Positions 8,608 through 17,876 are shown, counted from the stretch's first letter. The stretch: 28,664 nt of DNA from CAZPDM01 sp964585305 (GCA_964585305.1 CAZPDM010000060.1:1-28664), one strand, 5' to 3'. Notes: a model not told the origin generated them from the sequence alone. A program made the numbers and translations.

Positions 8608-9318
8608 TTATACCACACGTTCGCTTTCTGTTATCTGTAAATAAATATCTTCTAAACTCCCATATTTTAGTACTTCTTTTAAAGGTGCATCGAGTTTGAT
8701 TTCTCCTTGTTGAATAATAATGACTCGATCACAAATTTGTTCGACTTCTGATAAAATATGTGTTGATAGTAATACTGCTTTTGTTTGGCCTAGATTACGA
8801 AGTAAATAACGTGTTTCTTGTATCTGGCGAGGATCGAGTCCAGCAGTTGGCTCATCAACAATTAAAATATTTGGATTTCCAATAAGAGCTTGTGCTAATC
8901 CAACTCTTTGTCGATACCCTTTTGACAAGTGTTGGATTTTTTTATGAATAACGCTTTCTAATTGACATTGTAGAAAAATTTTTTCAAGTGAACGAATATT
9001 ATCGTCGGAATTTTTTAGTGAAATAACATATTTCAAATATTCTTGGACTGTGAGATCAGGATAGCTTGGGCTGGTTTCTGGCAAGTAACCAATTTGAGAA
9101 CGAGCTAATAATGGTTGTTGAAAAAGATTGTATCCTGATAAAAAAATTTGGCCGGAATCTGGGCTGCAACATCCAGCTAGCATTTTCATAATTGTACTTT
9201 TTCCAGCCCCATTTGCTCCTAATAACCCGACAACACTTCCTATTGGAATTTGGCAGTCAAAATTTTTGACTGCCAAAAGTGAACCAAATTTTTTGCAAAT
9301 TTTGTATGCTTGGATCAT
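8608..9318 (-). CDS. ABC-2-type exporter ATP-binding protein (CcmA/GldA-like)
   Basis: This is a nucleotide-binding subunit of 236 residues that would power an ABC export complex at the inner membrane. Visible motifs are Walker A GANGAGKST (34-42), signature LSKGYRQRVGLAQAL, Walker B ILIVDEP and the switch histidine in STHILSEVEQ. The LSKGYRQR signature and overall layout are those of ABC-2 drug/polysaccharide/lipid exporters (CcmA, NatA, GldA-like). The frame extends upstream to 9408, but that part overlaps the end of the preceding gene and lies outside the domain. MIQAYKICKKFG at 9318 is the natural domain start, 25 bases after the upstream stop codon. Its Shine-Dalgarno is poor, so translation is probably coupled. 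It is last in the KamA/ligase-oxoamine synthase operon. No membrane permease is adjacent, so the partner must be elsewhere. The exported substrate is unknown; the operon product is an obvious guess. Confidence 0.85.
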   Translation of the reverse strand: MIQAYKICKKFGSLLAVKNFDCQIPIGSVVGLLGANGAGKSTIMKMLAGCCSPDSGQIFLSGYNLFQQPLLARSQIGYLPETSPSYPDLTVQEYLKYVISLKNSDDNIRSLEKIFLQCQLESVIHKKIQHLSKGYRQRVGLAQALIGNPNILIVDEPTAGLDPRQIQETRYLLRNLGQTKAVLLSTHILSEVEQICDRVIIIQQGEIKLDAPLKEVLKYGSLEDIYLQITESERVV

Positions 9319-9343
9319 ATTTTTTGCAACAAAAAAATCATGT

Positions 9344-12300
9344 TTATGCTGAAGTAGCTTGAGCGGATGGAATATAAATAGGAAGATTGATATTTTCTTT
9401 TTTAGCAATTTCTATTAAGGTATCGAGTGCTTTAATAATTTGGTGCGGTTTATGCTCGCTAATAACGCAAAAACGTAATCTTGCTTTTCCTCGTGGAACA
9501 GCAGGATAAACTGCTGGCGGGACAAAAATTCCATATCCTTGCAATCGTTTACTTAACAAAAATGCCGCATCTTCTTGACCTACCATAATTGGAATAATAG
9601 CAGTACTTCCTGCTAAACAAGTATTTAAATTTCTGTTATGGGCTTCTTTAACAAAGAAATCAATATTCTCGTGTAAACGTTGTACCATGCTAGAATCGTT
9701 TTTAATAACTTTTAATGCTGCTATAACAGCTGCAGCATTTCCTGGAGTGATTCCAACACTATAGACAAATCCTGGAAGATAATATCTTAAATAATCAATT
9801 AAGCATTTTTTACCTGCAAGATAACCGCCGCAACTTCCTAGTCCTTTCGATAAAGTTCCCATACGGATATCAATATCATCAGGTAAAAGATTGAAATGCT
9901 CATCCACACCCTTTCCTGTTTTACCAAGGACACATGCAGAGTGCGCTTCATCTACCATTAAAAATGCGCCATAACGTTTTTTTATTGCTACAAATTCTGG
10001 GATGGGAGCAATGTCGCCATCCATACTATATACACCTTCTACAACAATCAACACCTTTTCATAATAATCACGATTTTGTTTTAAAATATTTTCAAGAGTT
10101 TGAAAATCATTATGAGGAAAAGCCTTACTTTCTGCTTTGCTTAAACGACATCCTTGATCAATAGAATTATGAGAAAATGCGTCATATAAGATGAGATCAT
10201 TTTCACCGCAAAAATTTCCAACAAAAGTTACATTTGTTGCATGCCCTGATACAAGAACAATCGCATCTTCACAATTTTTCCATGCTGCAATTTCGCGTTC
10301 AAGATTGCGATACAAAGTCTTTTCTCCGGTAAGAAGGCGACTTCCACTAGCAGATGTCCCATATTTTGCGACAGCTTCCTGTACTGCTTGAATAACTTCA
10401 GGATGACCTGAAATTCCCAAATAATTGTATGAAGCAAGGTTGATAACTTCTTTTTCTTCTACAATAGAAGTATCTCGAACAACTGAATCATGATGCACAA
10501 AATAAGGATTCAATTCCCCAACCATTTCTATATGGTGATGAAATTTTTGATAATCTTGACTATCTTCAAAACAAACAACAGGATGACGCTTTTCTTTAGT
10601 AATACTTTCAGTTTTTGAGCTTGTAGTGCTATATAATTGTTGGTAGATTCTATCCCCCAACTCTATTACATTCGTAGATTCTGCGAGCATAGTATCAGAA
10701 ATAAAAATTCCTAATTTTTTTTCTAAAATGGCAGCTAATTCTATTGCTTTAAGACTATCTCCACCTAAATCATGAATAAAGTGGCTTGTATCTGGAATAT
10801 TTGTTACAGGACAGTTTAGAATTTGCGCAAAGGCTATTCGTACTTCTGAATAAATTTTTTCTTTCTGTTGAATTGAAATATTCTCATTTTCTTTAGAAGT
10901 ATTATTTATTATTGCTGCTTCTTTTTGAGATTTAGCAGTTCTCCAATAGAATTCAGTATAAGGCCAGGAATTTTCTTGCAATAATTTTTTTAGTTTTTGT
11001 CGTTGGGGTTTAAGAGTTGTTGTTGTAGGTAATGCGTTTTTGCTAATAAAAACTTGATCTATTTGTTTAAAAAATGGCAATCTTTGATTTGATTTTATTA
11101 TAGCGTTTGCTAAGTTTTGTGAAAATTCAGGTGTTGGGTTTGTTTCCTTTAGAGAGAGAACAAGAGTAATTTTTTCTTTATCTGAAGTCTCTCCTACTCC
11201 CAAGATACAAAATTCTTGTACTCCAGGAAGATTTCTAAAGTAGTCTTCTATTTCATCTGGATAAATATTTTCTCCAGTTTCTTTAATAATAGTATCTTTG
11301 CAACGTCCAAGTATATAAACATTTTTATTTCGATCAAATTTAGCAAGATCTCCTGTTTCCATCCAGCCTTCTTGATCTCGCAAAGGTGGCAATATTTTCC
11401 CATTTTCCAAACGTCCACTATGCAAAGTATCACCTCGTAGTAAAAGGTGCCCTATTTTAGTATTATTTTCTAATGGGACTAGTTTTGCTTCTAATCCAGG
11501 GAAAAATGGGCCAACAGAGCTATTTAACCGTTCTTTTATATCTAGCCCAATTCCTGCGCAAATTATACCAGCTTCAGTCATTCCAAAGCCAGAAAACATA
11601 GGAAATCCTAGTGAAATAAGTAATCTTAATGTTTTAGGAGAAATATGAGCTCCGCCTGTGAGGCAACCTTTGATATTTATTCCTAGCAAATTTTTATGAA
11701 TTTTGGCAAAGAAAAATTTCATCGCTATTTTATGCCCGGAAATTGGCATAAAATATTGAATAAATAAACTTAATTGGCATAAGAAATAAAATATCCATTG
11801 TTTTAATTTAGGTTGTTCTTGCACTTTAGCCAATATTTTATTTGCTAAATTAGTCCATAATAAAGGAACTGCATAAACATCTGTAATCTTTTGTTGTTGG
11901 CAAACCTCAATAAATGTAGAAGGAGAGCGATCTTTAAGGTAAACTAAGGTTAATCCACAAAGAGAAGGATCGATGTTAATAGCAACTAATCCAAAGATAT
12001 GATAGAATGGTAAAAATGCCAATACTTTAGCCCCATCTTGCATAACAATGGGTGTTTGTTCATAATTTCTCCAACCCATAGCAACATTTGTTACGAAAGT
12101 TTTTTCATCATAAATATATGCTTTTGAGTTTGTAGTTGTTCCGGATGTACAAAAGGCTACATATTTCCCCCAATTTTGTTGATATTGTGGATAAACTTGA
12201 AGAATATCTTGTAAAATTTGTTCTTTGCGAAAAACAAATATATCGTGGGAACTAGGTTTAGCATCTTGTGAAAGAATAGCAATGGCTTGTGAAGTTTGTA

Positions 12301-12637
12301 AAAGATGATTAAGAGTATCACTTGTGGCACGGAAATCCAGCAAAACAGGATTATAACCTGCCTTTAAAATGCCCCAAAATAAACAAGACCATAAAGGGAA
12401 ATTATCTAAATGTAACCCTACAAATCTGCCTTGATTTTCTATTCCAATCCAATTTTGAAGACGAGTCGCTATTTTTTCTGTAATATCAGCAAGTTGGAGA
12501 TAGGTCCAAGTTTGTATTTTTCCATTCTCCAAATATTCCGCAGCAATTTTTTCTCCATTTTCTGTCGTAAGCTTAAAGAGATTTTCAAAGCTAGGGTTCT
12601 TTCCTAAATCCAAAAATTTTTGGGTGCTTTTTTTCAT
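9344..12637 (-). CDS. Acyl-AMP ligase / acyl carrier protein / alpha-oxoamine synthase fusion
   Basis: This is a three-domain protein of 1,097 residues. Residues ~1-560 are an adenylate-forming ligase: the P-loop-like FCTSGTTTNSK at 162-172, then SGFGMTEAG, METGDLAKF, ILGRCKDTIIKETGENI and a C-terminal TLKPQRQK. Residues ~590-670 are a carrier domain with the phosphopantetheine site GGDSL (Ser628). Residues ~700-1090 are a PLP-dependent alpha-oxoamine synthase with DEAHS (Asp896, His899) and the Schiff-base lysine in GTLSKGLG (Lys931). Expected chemistry: activate a fatty acid as acyl-AMP, load it on the carrier, then condense it with an amino acid with loss of CO2, giving an alpha-amino ketone. 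Enzymes of this family include serine palmitoyltransferase, 8-amino-7-oxononanoate synthase and PigH-type synthases. A sphingoid-base or related aminolipid role is plausible but unproven. The start at 12637 has no clear Shine-Dalgarno, only a structured leader. It lies between the KamA-like gene and an ABC ATPase. Confidence 0.88.
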   Translation of the reverse strand: MKKSTQKFLDLGKNPSFENLFKLTTENGEKIAAEYLENGKIQTWTYLQLADITEKIATRLQNWIGIENQGRFVGLHLDNFPLWSCLFWGILKAGYNPVLLDFRATSDTLNHLLQTSQAIAILSQDAKPSSHDIFVFRKEQILQDILQVYPQYQQNWGKYVAFCTSGTTTNSKAYIYDEKTFVTNVAMGWRNYEQTPIVMQDGAKVLAFLPFYHIFGLVAINIDPSLCGLTLVYLKDRSPSTFIEVCQQQKITDVYAVPLLWTNLANKILAKVQEQPKLKQWIFYFLCQLSLFIQYFMPISGHKIAMKFFFAKIHKNLLGINIKGCLTGGAHISPKTLRLLISLGFPMFSGFGMTEAGIICAGIGLDIKERLNSSVGPFFPGLEAKLVPLENNTKIGHLLLRGDTLHSGRLENGKILPPLRDQEGWMETGDLAKFDRNKNVYILGRCKDTIIKETGENIYPDEIEDYFRNLPGVQEFCILGVGETSDKEKITLVLSLKETNPTPEFSQNLANAIIKSNQRLPFFKQIDQVFISKNALPTTTTLKPQRQKLKKLLQENSWPYTEFYWRTAKSQKEAAIINNTSKENENISIQQKEKIYSEVRIAFAQILNCPVTNIPDTSHFIHDLGGDSLKAIELAAILEKKLGIFISDTMLAESTNVIELGDRIYQQLYSTTSSKTESITKEKRHPVVCFEDSQDYQKFHHHIEMVGELNPYFVHHDSVVRDTSIVEEKEVINLASYNYLGISGHPEVIQAVQEAVAKYGTSASGSRLLTGEKTLYRNLEREIAAWKNCEDAIVLVSGHATNVTFVGNFCGENDLILYDAFSHNSIDQGCRLSKAESKAFPHNDFQTLENILKQNRDYYEKVLIVVEGVYSMDGDIAPIPEFVAIKKRYGAFLMVDEAHSACVLGKTGKGVDEHFNLLPDDIDIRMGTLSKGLGSCGGYLAGKKCLIDYLRYYLPGFVYSVGITPGNAAAVIAALKVIKNDSSMVQRLHENIDFFVKEAHNRNLNTCLAGSTAIIPIMVGQEDAAFLLSKRLQGYGIFVPPAVYPAVPRGKARLRFCVISEHKPHQIIKALDTLIEIAKKENINLPIYIPSAQATSA

Positions 12638-12768
12638 AGAAATTAGTGGTGGAAACCTAGTCCACGTATGGGCTAGGAGGAAACCGCTCCTCTGATTTTA
12701 ATTTTTAACCTGAAAAACAAATGCAAAATTTTCCAAAAAAAACAAAAAAATCTTAAGAAAAAATCAGT
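12638..12768 (-). promoter_or_regulatory. Structured leader before the ligase-ACP-oxoamine synthase fusion gene
   Basis: Bases 12651-12691 are much richer in G+C than the flanks and hold several overlapping inverted repeats on the transcript strand. AGGAG/CTCCT enclose a 7-base loop (12675-12691), GTGGA/TCCAC enclose another 7-base loop (around 12648-12665), and CCTAG...CTAGG pairing spans 12656-12677. The last pairing excludes the second, so the leader could switch between folds. GGAAACC also occurs twice on the plus strand (12651-12657, 12679-12685). There is no normal Shine-Dalgarno next to the start codon. The remaining part toward the KamA stop is T-rich on the transcript strand, without a clear promoter or terminator. 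A cis-regulatory RNA or an operator is possible; function is unknown. Confidence 0.4.
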
Positions 12769-14940
12769 TTAACATTTTTTTTCTAAAAGTGAGTAATCGA
12801 AATTACTTATTATTTCAGTAGGAACAAAGTTATACAATGGGTATTCAAAAGTTGGCACTCTTAAATCCGTTTGTCCAATAGAATATCCATAAATACTTTG
12901 ATATTCTTCTATATTTTCTCCGGATTGCTTTAATTCTCGTAAGTATTGAGGAATGCTTTTAGATTCTATAATGCGAATCTTCCCTAACTTTTCAATAATC
13001 GGACTATGTGAGCGGGTGTTATCATAATCAAACTCAAGAACACGGCATCCATTATATGTAATACCAATAGTACGAAATGTCATACTTTTACCAATACCTG
13101 GCAAATTGATAACATTTCTGTCTGTTGCTAGAAAAGGAATATTTGCTTGTTGTTGAACTTTCTCAATTTGAGAAAAAATATCGTGAGGATGTTCTATAAA
13201 CTTGCGTAAAATAGGATGTAAAGCGATTGGTATTTTCCCCAATATTTTTTCTTCTGTTTGCTCTTGAACAGTTCGAGAGTTTGGTGTGAAATGATAGCGA
13301 TTTTCTGCATATCCTTTGACTGTGAAAGTATAGTAAGGAATAACTCCAATTTGATTGAGAATTTTTCTTAGTTTGGCATTATGACCACGCTTTGAAGCTG
13401 CAGATGTAAAAACATGTTGATTGCTAACCAGCCAACCTGCTTGAATAAAATGAGAAATTGCTTTTTTCGATTCGGGGGTTACTTCCATTGCTGTTGCAAA
13501 GTGAGTTTGAATAATGAATTGTTGAATGCCAATTTTTTGTGCTTTTTCACGAAATTGAGTCAAAATTTTTTCAAGATTTGGAGTAATGCGTTGGGGTAAA
13601 TATACTGGCAAACGTGTTCCTAAACGGATTCTCACAATTTCTGCATATTTTTCCCCATTAGGACGTGTTAAATTTGCTTGTTGTTTTGAATAAGCCATTT
13701 TATAAACAGCATCCAAAAGTTCTTCTAAATTATTATCAGATAACATAAGCGCGTCCCCGCCAGTAATAAGAATATCTCGTAGTTGGGGATCTTGCTCAAA
13801 ATATTGTAAACAAGCATTGAGTTTTATTGGCCAAGTTTGGATGTTTCGTTCTTTTTCTAAATGGAAATTCATGGAACCTTGTTGGAATTCATACATCCTC
13901 TGACAAAGAGAACAAAGACCTCCGCAAGTTCTTCCTAATCCATCTGGAATTAAAATCGCTACATCAGGATAGCGACGATGAACATTATTCCCTGATGGCA
14001 ATAACCATCCTGCTGTATTAGGCTTATTAGGAGAAATATTATCTTCTTTTTCCCAAGCTTTAATATGCCCAAATGTATCAACTAACTCCTGATTGTATAG
14101 CATATAATCCCGGATAACTTGATCCGCTCCAATCATTTTAGGAGGAATATCAACATTTAGTAGAGAAAGATAATATGGGTTAATAAAAAAAGGAATTCCC
14201 TTTTGATGAGCCTGTTGCAAAGTATGAATAACAGAAGGATGAAGTGAATTACCAAGCATGAGATTTAAATGTTCTGGTGTCCGAATAGCAAAACGTAAAT
14301 GAAAAAGTGGATCTTGCCACCAAGATAAAGCTCTTTCCCATTTTTGGGAAGGAGTTAAATTTTTCTCGAAAAAAAATCGTTTATCTTGAATTTCTCCGAG
14401 ATCTAAAAATTCAATAATTTTTTGTAAAATTCGATCTTTATTATATTGACGAATTTTAATGATTGATTCATCTAATCCAGACGGATGTCGGTCCATCCAT
14501 TTTAATACTTGTTGATGGCTAGGAAGTTCAAATGTATTTTTCCCTGAAAATTGAGCAAAGAGAAAAAACATGTCTTCAAAAAAATCAGGTGTTGCTCCCC
14601 CTGTACCAAATTTAGCTGCCCACCAAAGCAGCGAAAAAGGATCGTAGCATTCTGCATCTTCTGTAATTTTTCCATATTGGATATAATCCAATATACGAAT
14701 AGTTGCATAATCTTGCCATCGTATTTTGGTATGATCTACTTGTGCTGTATTATGAAGATAGTATTCAAGTGCATCAGGATTGTCTTTTAACTTTTGAAAT
14801 ACCCAATTATAAAGATTATGTTTAAATTGATCAATAGTAGATGATTGTTCTATGGTTTGAGCTAACTTGGGATTTTCTTCTAAAAGTTGATGGCATAGAA
14901 TATATGATTGGGAAGAAATTAAAATTTTTTCAAATTGCAT
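12769..14940 (-). CDS. KamA-family radical SAM/PLP aminomutase with extra N-terminal domain
   Basis: This is a protein of 723 residues. The C-terminal ~400 residues are a lysine-2,3-aminomutase-like radical SAM enzyme. The iron-sulfur motif CGGLCSLC (Cys339, Cys343, Cys346) binds the 4Fe-4S cluster and SAM. ITGGDALML (Asp396) and RLGTRLPV follow. NLPGIGKS carries a lysine (about Lys618) at the place of the PLP lysine of KamA. Classical KamA is ~416 residues, so the first ~300 residues are an extra region that I do not recognise; it has no obvious catalytic motif. The reaction would be migration of an amino group from C2 to C3 of an amino acid. The substrate cannot be read from sequence, and a non-mutase role is possible. 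The start at 14940 has only a weak AAAGAAAA ribosome site. It is first of a probable operon with the ligase-ACP-oxoamine synthase fusion 131 bases downstream. Confidence 0.85.
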   Translation of the reverse strand: MQFEKILISSQSYILCHQLLEENPKLAQTIEQSSTIDQFKHNLYNWVFQKLKDNPDALEYYLHNTAQVDHTKIRWQDYATIRILDYIQYGKITEDAECYDPFSLLWWAAKFGTGGATPDFFEDMFFLFAQFSGKNTFELPSHQQVLKWMDRHPSGLDESIIKIRQYNKDRILQKIIEFLDLGEIQDKRFFFEKNLTPSQKWERALSWWQDPLFHLRFAIRTPEHLNLMLGNSLHPSVIHTLQQAHQKGIPFFINPYYLSLLNVDIPPKMIGADQVIRDYMLYNQELVDTFGHIKAWEKEDNISPNKPNTAGWLLPSGNNVHRRYPDVAILIPDGLGRTCGGLCSLCQRMYEFQQGSMNFHLEKERNIQTWPIKLNACLQYFEQDPQLRDILITGGDALMLSDNNLEELLDAVYKMAYSKQQANLTRPNGEKYAEIVRIRLGTRLPVYLPQRITPNLEKILTQFREKAQKIGIQQFIIQTHFATAMEVTPESKKAISHFIQAGWLVSNQHVFTSAASKRGHNAKLRKILNQIGVIPYYTFTVKGYAENRYHFTPNSRTVQEQTEEKILGKIPIALHPILRKFIEHPHDIFSQIEKVQQQANIPFLATDRNVINLPGIGKSMTFRTIGITYNGCRVLEFDYDNTRSHSPIIEKLGKIRIIESKSIPQYLRELKQSGENIEEYQSIYGYSIGQTDLRVPTFEYPLYNFVPTEIISNFDYSLLEKKC

Positions 14941-14975
14941 AATAGTTTTCTTTGAATAGCTTTAATGGGAGAAAT

Positions 14976-15003
14976 ATTTTAACAATTTTTCTATAAAGAT
15001 CAA
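14976..15003 (-). promoter_or_regulatory. Promoter of the KamA-like operon
   Basis: On the minus strand TTGATC (14998-15003) and TAAAAT (14976-14981) have a 16-base spacer. This gives a start near 14970, about 30 bases before the start codon. Confidence 0.5.
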
Positions 15004-15123
15004 GAGACTAAGAATATTTTCCTAGAAAAATAAGGGAAATTCTATTTTATGTTATATTGCTTATATTTTTCTCTGAAATAGATACAAAAAGAAAAAGATT
15101 GTTACTAATAATTGGCAAGAAAA

Positions 15124-15152
15124 TTGCAATAATTGTTTTTTAAAGATATAAA
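15124..15152 (+). promoter_or_regulatory. Promoter of clpB
   Basis: TTGCAA (15124-15129) and TATAAA (15147-15152) with a 17-base spacer look like a vegetative promoter starting near 15159. The word AATAATTG occurs at 15107-15114 and 15128-15135, 21 bases apart, flanking and overlapping the -35 box. I see no CIRCE or HAIR element, so the heat-shock control usual for clpB is not visible here. Confidence 0.5.
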
Positions 15153-15188
15153 AAATGGCTTTTAAAAGCAAAAAATAGGAGAATAATT

Positions 15189-17780
15189 ATGGAAAAACCA
15201 ATCGACATGAATCGTTTTACAATTAAAGCACAAGAATCCCTGCTCCAAACACAAAAACTAGCACAAAATAAATCTCATCAGCAAATTGAACCTGAGCATT
15301 TACTCTTAGCCCTTTTGGCAGACTCTCAGGGGATTGTCCCAGCCATTTTAACCAAGTTAGGTTCTTCTTTAGGGATACTAGAAAGAAAATTACAAGAAAC
15401 AATAGCAAAATTTCCTGAAGTACATGGTAGCGCAGGACAATATATTTCTTCAAGATTGCAACAAACTTTAGATAAATCTATAGAAGAATCTATAAAACTT
15501 AAAGATGAATTTGTTAGCACAGAACATTTACTTTTAGGATTATGCGAAGATCGCCAAGTAAATAAAATTTTATCTGAACAAGGTATTCAACATGATAAAA
15601 TTTTGCAAGCCTTAGTAGATGTACGAGGTAGTCAAAGAGTTACTGATCCTAACCCTGAAAATAAATACCAGGCTTTAGAAAAATACACGCGGGATTTAAC
15701 CGATATGGCACGGCGAGGAAAACTTGATCCAGTAATTGGAAGAGATAAAGAAATTAGAAGAGTTATGCAAGTTCTTTCACGTCGGACTAAAAATAATCCT
15801 GTGTTAATTGGTGAGCCAGGTGTGGGGAAAACAGCTATTGTTGAAGGCCTTGCAATCCGAATTGTTCAAGGCGATATTCCCGAAGGGTTAAAAAATAAAC
15901 GAGTTTTAGCTCTTGATATGGGAGCGTTAATTGCTGGAGCTAAATATCGTGGGGAATTTGAAGATCGCTTGAAAGCTGTTTTAAAAGAAATTGATCGCAG
16001 CCAAGGAGGTATCATTCTTTTTATCGATGAATTACATACTGTTGTTGGTGCAGGAGCAGCAGAAGGTGCGCAAGATGCTGCGAATATGCTCAAGCCAGCA
16101 CTAGCACGTGGCGAGTTGCATTGTATTGGAGCAACTACATTAGACGAATACCGCAAATATGTTGAAAAAGATGCTGCTTTAGAACGTAGATTTCAACCTA
16201 TTTATACATCCGAACCTACTTTAGAAGATACTATTGCTATTCTTAGAGGTCTTAAGGAACGCTATGAAGTTCATCATAAAGTTCGTATTAGTGATAGTGC
16301 TATTATTGCGGCAGCTACTCTTTCAAATCGCTATATCACAGAAAGATTTTTACCTGATAAAGCTATAGATCTTGTGGATGAAGCTGCAAGTCGCTTAAAA
16401 CTTCAAATCGATAGTATGCCTATGGATTTGGATGTTTTGGAACGAAAAAAACTTCAATTAGAAATTGAAAGCAAAGCTTTGTCAAAAGAGAAAGATGAAG
16501 CGAGTAAAGAGCGGTTAGAAAAAATTCAAAAGGAAATTGCTAACATTAGCGAAAATTCCAATGCTCTTAAAATCCAATGGAAAAAAGAAAAAGATAGTAT
16601 CCAACGCATTCACAACTTCAAACAAAAACTTGAAGAAGCAAATCAAGAAGAGGCCGAAGCTAAACGTCTGGGTGATTTAGCTAAAGTAGCAGAAATTCAA
16701 TATGGAAGAATTCCAGATCTTAAACGGGCTATTGAAGTAGAAACAGCTTTATTAAAAGATATGCAAAGCCAACAAAAAATGTTACAAGAAGAAGTAAATG
16801 AGGAAGATATTGCTCGCATTGTTTCAGAATGGACTGGCATTCCTGTATCAAAAATGCTTATGACAGAAAAAGATCGTCTTTTACAAATGGAACAACATTT
16901 ACAAAAACGTGTTGTTGGACAAAATCAGGCTTTGGAAATAGTGGCCAATGCAATCCGACGTGCCAGAGCCGGGCTTGCTAATCCACGCCGTCCTTTAGCT
17001 TCTTTTCTTTTTTTAGGTCCGACAGGAGTTGGAAAAACTGAACTGGCTCGCGCGTTAGCAGAATTTTTATTTGATACAGAAAATGCTATGGTACGGATTG
17101 ATATGTCTGAATATATGGAAAAACATTCCGTGAGTCGCCTTCTCGGTGCACCTCCAGGATATATTGGTTATGAAGAAGGTGGTCAGCTTAGTGAAGCTGT
17201 CCGTCGTCGTCCATATAGTGTTGTTCTTTTTGATGAGATTGAAAAGGCCCATGCGGATGTTTTTAATGTGCTTTTGCAATTGTTAGATGATGGTCGCTTA
17301 ACAGATAGTCAGGGAAGAACTATCGATTTTAAAAACACGATTATTATAATGACTTCAAATATTGGAAGCCATTATATTCTGGAATTTGCTAATCGCCCAA
17401 TGAATGAACTACGAAAACAAATTGATAAAGAGCTTTTCCATCATTTCCGTCCAGAATTTATCAATCGTATTGATGAGATCATTCTCTTCCAACATCTTGA
17501 TCAGACTGCACTCGATCAAATTATCAATATTCAGATTAACGATCTCAATTGCATTTTATCCGAACAAAAAATGATTGTTAAACTTACTTCTGCTGCATCT
17601 AAAGCTATTGCTGATGAAGGTTTTGATCCTGGATTTGGTGCTCGTCCACTAAAACGATTGATAGAACGCCGTATAAAAGACGCCATTGCATTGAGAATCC
17701 TTCAAGGGCAACTCCGAGAAGGAGATGAAGTTTTGGCAGATTATAAAAATGGCGAATATGTTTTCACAGTAAAAAAGTAA
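15189..17780 (+). CDS. clpB: ATP-dependent chaperone ClpB
   Basis: This is a Hsp100 disaggregase of 863 residues, the normal length. It forms a hexamer that pulls proteins out of aggregates together with DnaK. The N-terminal Clp repeat domain (~1-150) is followed by AAA+ domain 1 with Walker A GEPGVGKT at 208-215 and Walker B ILFIDELHT. A charged coiled-coil middle domain (~400-530) with long Glu/Lys heptads is intact and marks ClpB rather than ClpA. AAA+ domain 2 has Walker A GPTGVGKTE at 610, Walker B VVLFDEIEKAH and a C-terminal FDPGFGARPLKR sensor-2 region. AGGAG eight bases upstream supports the ATG at 15189 over the internal Met7. It is monocistronic, with a promoter upstream and an intrinsic terminator 12 bases after the stop. 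Confidence 0.97.
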   Translation: MEKPIDMNRFTIKAQESLLQTQKLAQNKSHQQIEPEHLLLALLADSQGIVPAILTKLGSSLGILERKLQETIAKFPEVHGSAGQYISSRLQQTLDKSIEESIKLKDEFVSTEHLLLGLCEDRQVNKILSEQGIQHDKILQALVDVRGSQRVTDPNPENKYQALEKYTRDLTDMARRGKLDPVIGRDKEIRRVMQVLSRRTKNNPVLIGEPGVGKTAIVEGLAIRIVQGDIPEGLKNKRVLALDMGALIAGAKYRGEFEDRLKAVLKEIDRSQGGIILFIDELHTVVGAGAAEGAQDAANMLKPALARGELHCIGATTLDEYRKYVEKDAALERRFQPIYTSEPTLEDTIAILRGLKERYEVHHKVRISDSAIIAAATLSNRYITERFLPDKAIDLVDEAASRLKLQIDSMPMDLDVLERKKLQLEIESKALSKEKDEASKERLEKIQKEIANISENSNALKIQWKKEKDSIQRIHNFKQKLEEANQEEAEAKRLGDLAKVAEIQYGRIPDLKRAIEVETALLKDMQSQQKMLQEEVNEEDIARIVSEWTGIPVSKMLMTEKDRLLQMEQHLQKRVVGQNQALEIVANAIRRARAGLANPRRPLASFLFLGPTGVGKTELARALAEFLFDTENAMVRIDMSEYMEKHSVSRLLGAPPGYIGYEEGGQLSEAVRRRPYSVVLFDEIEKAHADVFNVLLQLLDDGRLTDSQGRTIDFKNTIIIMTSNIGSHYILEFANRPMNELRKQIDKELFHHFRPEFINRIDEIILFQHLDQTALDQIINIQINDLNCILSEQKMIVKLTSAASKAIADEGFDPGFGARPLKRLIERRIKDAIALRILQGQLREGDEVLADYKNGEYVFTVKK

Positions 17781-17791
17781 TGAAGTTATAG

Positions 17792-17824
17792 AAAAAAGAA
17801 CTCTTGAAAAAGAGTTCTTTTTTT
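17792..17824 (+). terminator. Intrinsic terminator of clpB
   Basis: AAAGAACTCT and AGAGTTCTTT pair around a TGAAAA loop, and the stem runs into a T tract. A-runs on the left make it usable in both directions, but it lies just after clpB on the plus strand. Confidence 0.88.
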
Positions 17825-17876
17825 GTTACAATTTTTGATAAATCTTTGCCAAAATTATTTTTTGTAGGAACATTTT

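Noticed and set aside
9319..9408. Longer start for the ABC-2 ATPase overlapping the fusion gene
   Set aside because: The extra 30 residues are out of frame with the end of the upstream gene, lie outside the ABC domain and are compositionally odd.
14941..15188. CIRCE (TTAGCACTC-N9-GAGTGCTAA) or HspR site upstream of clpB
   Set aside because: I looked for both and found no match; only a loose direct repeat is present.
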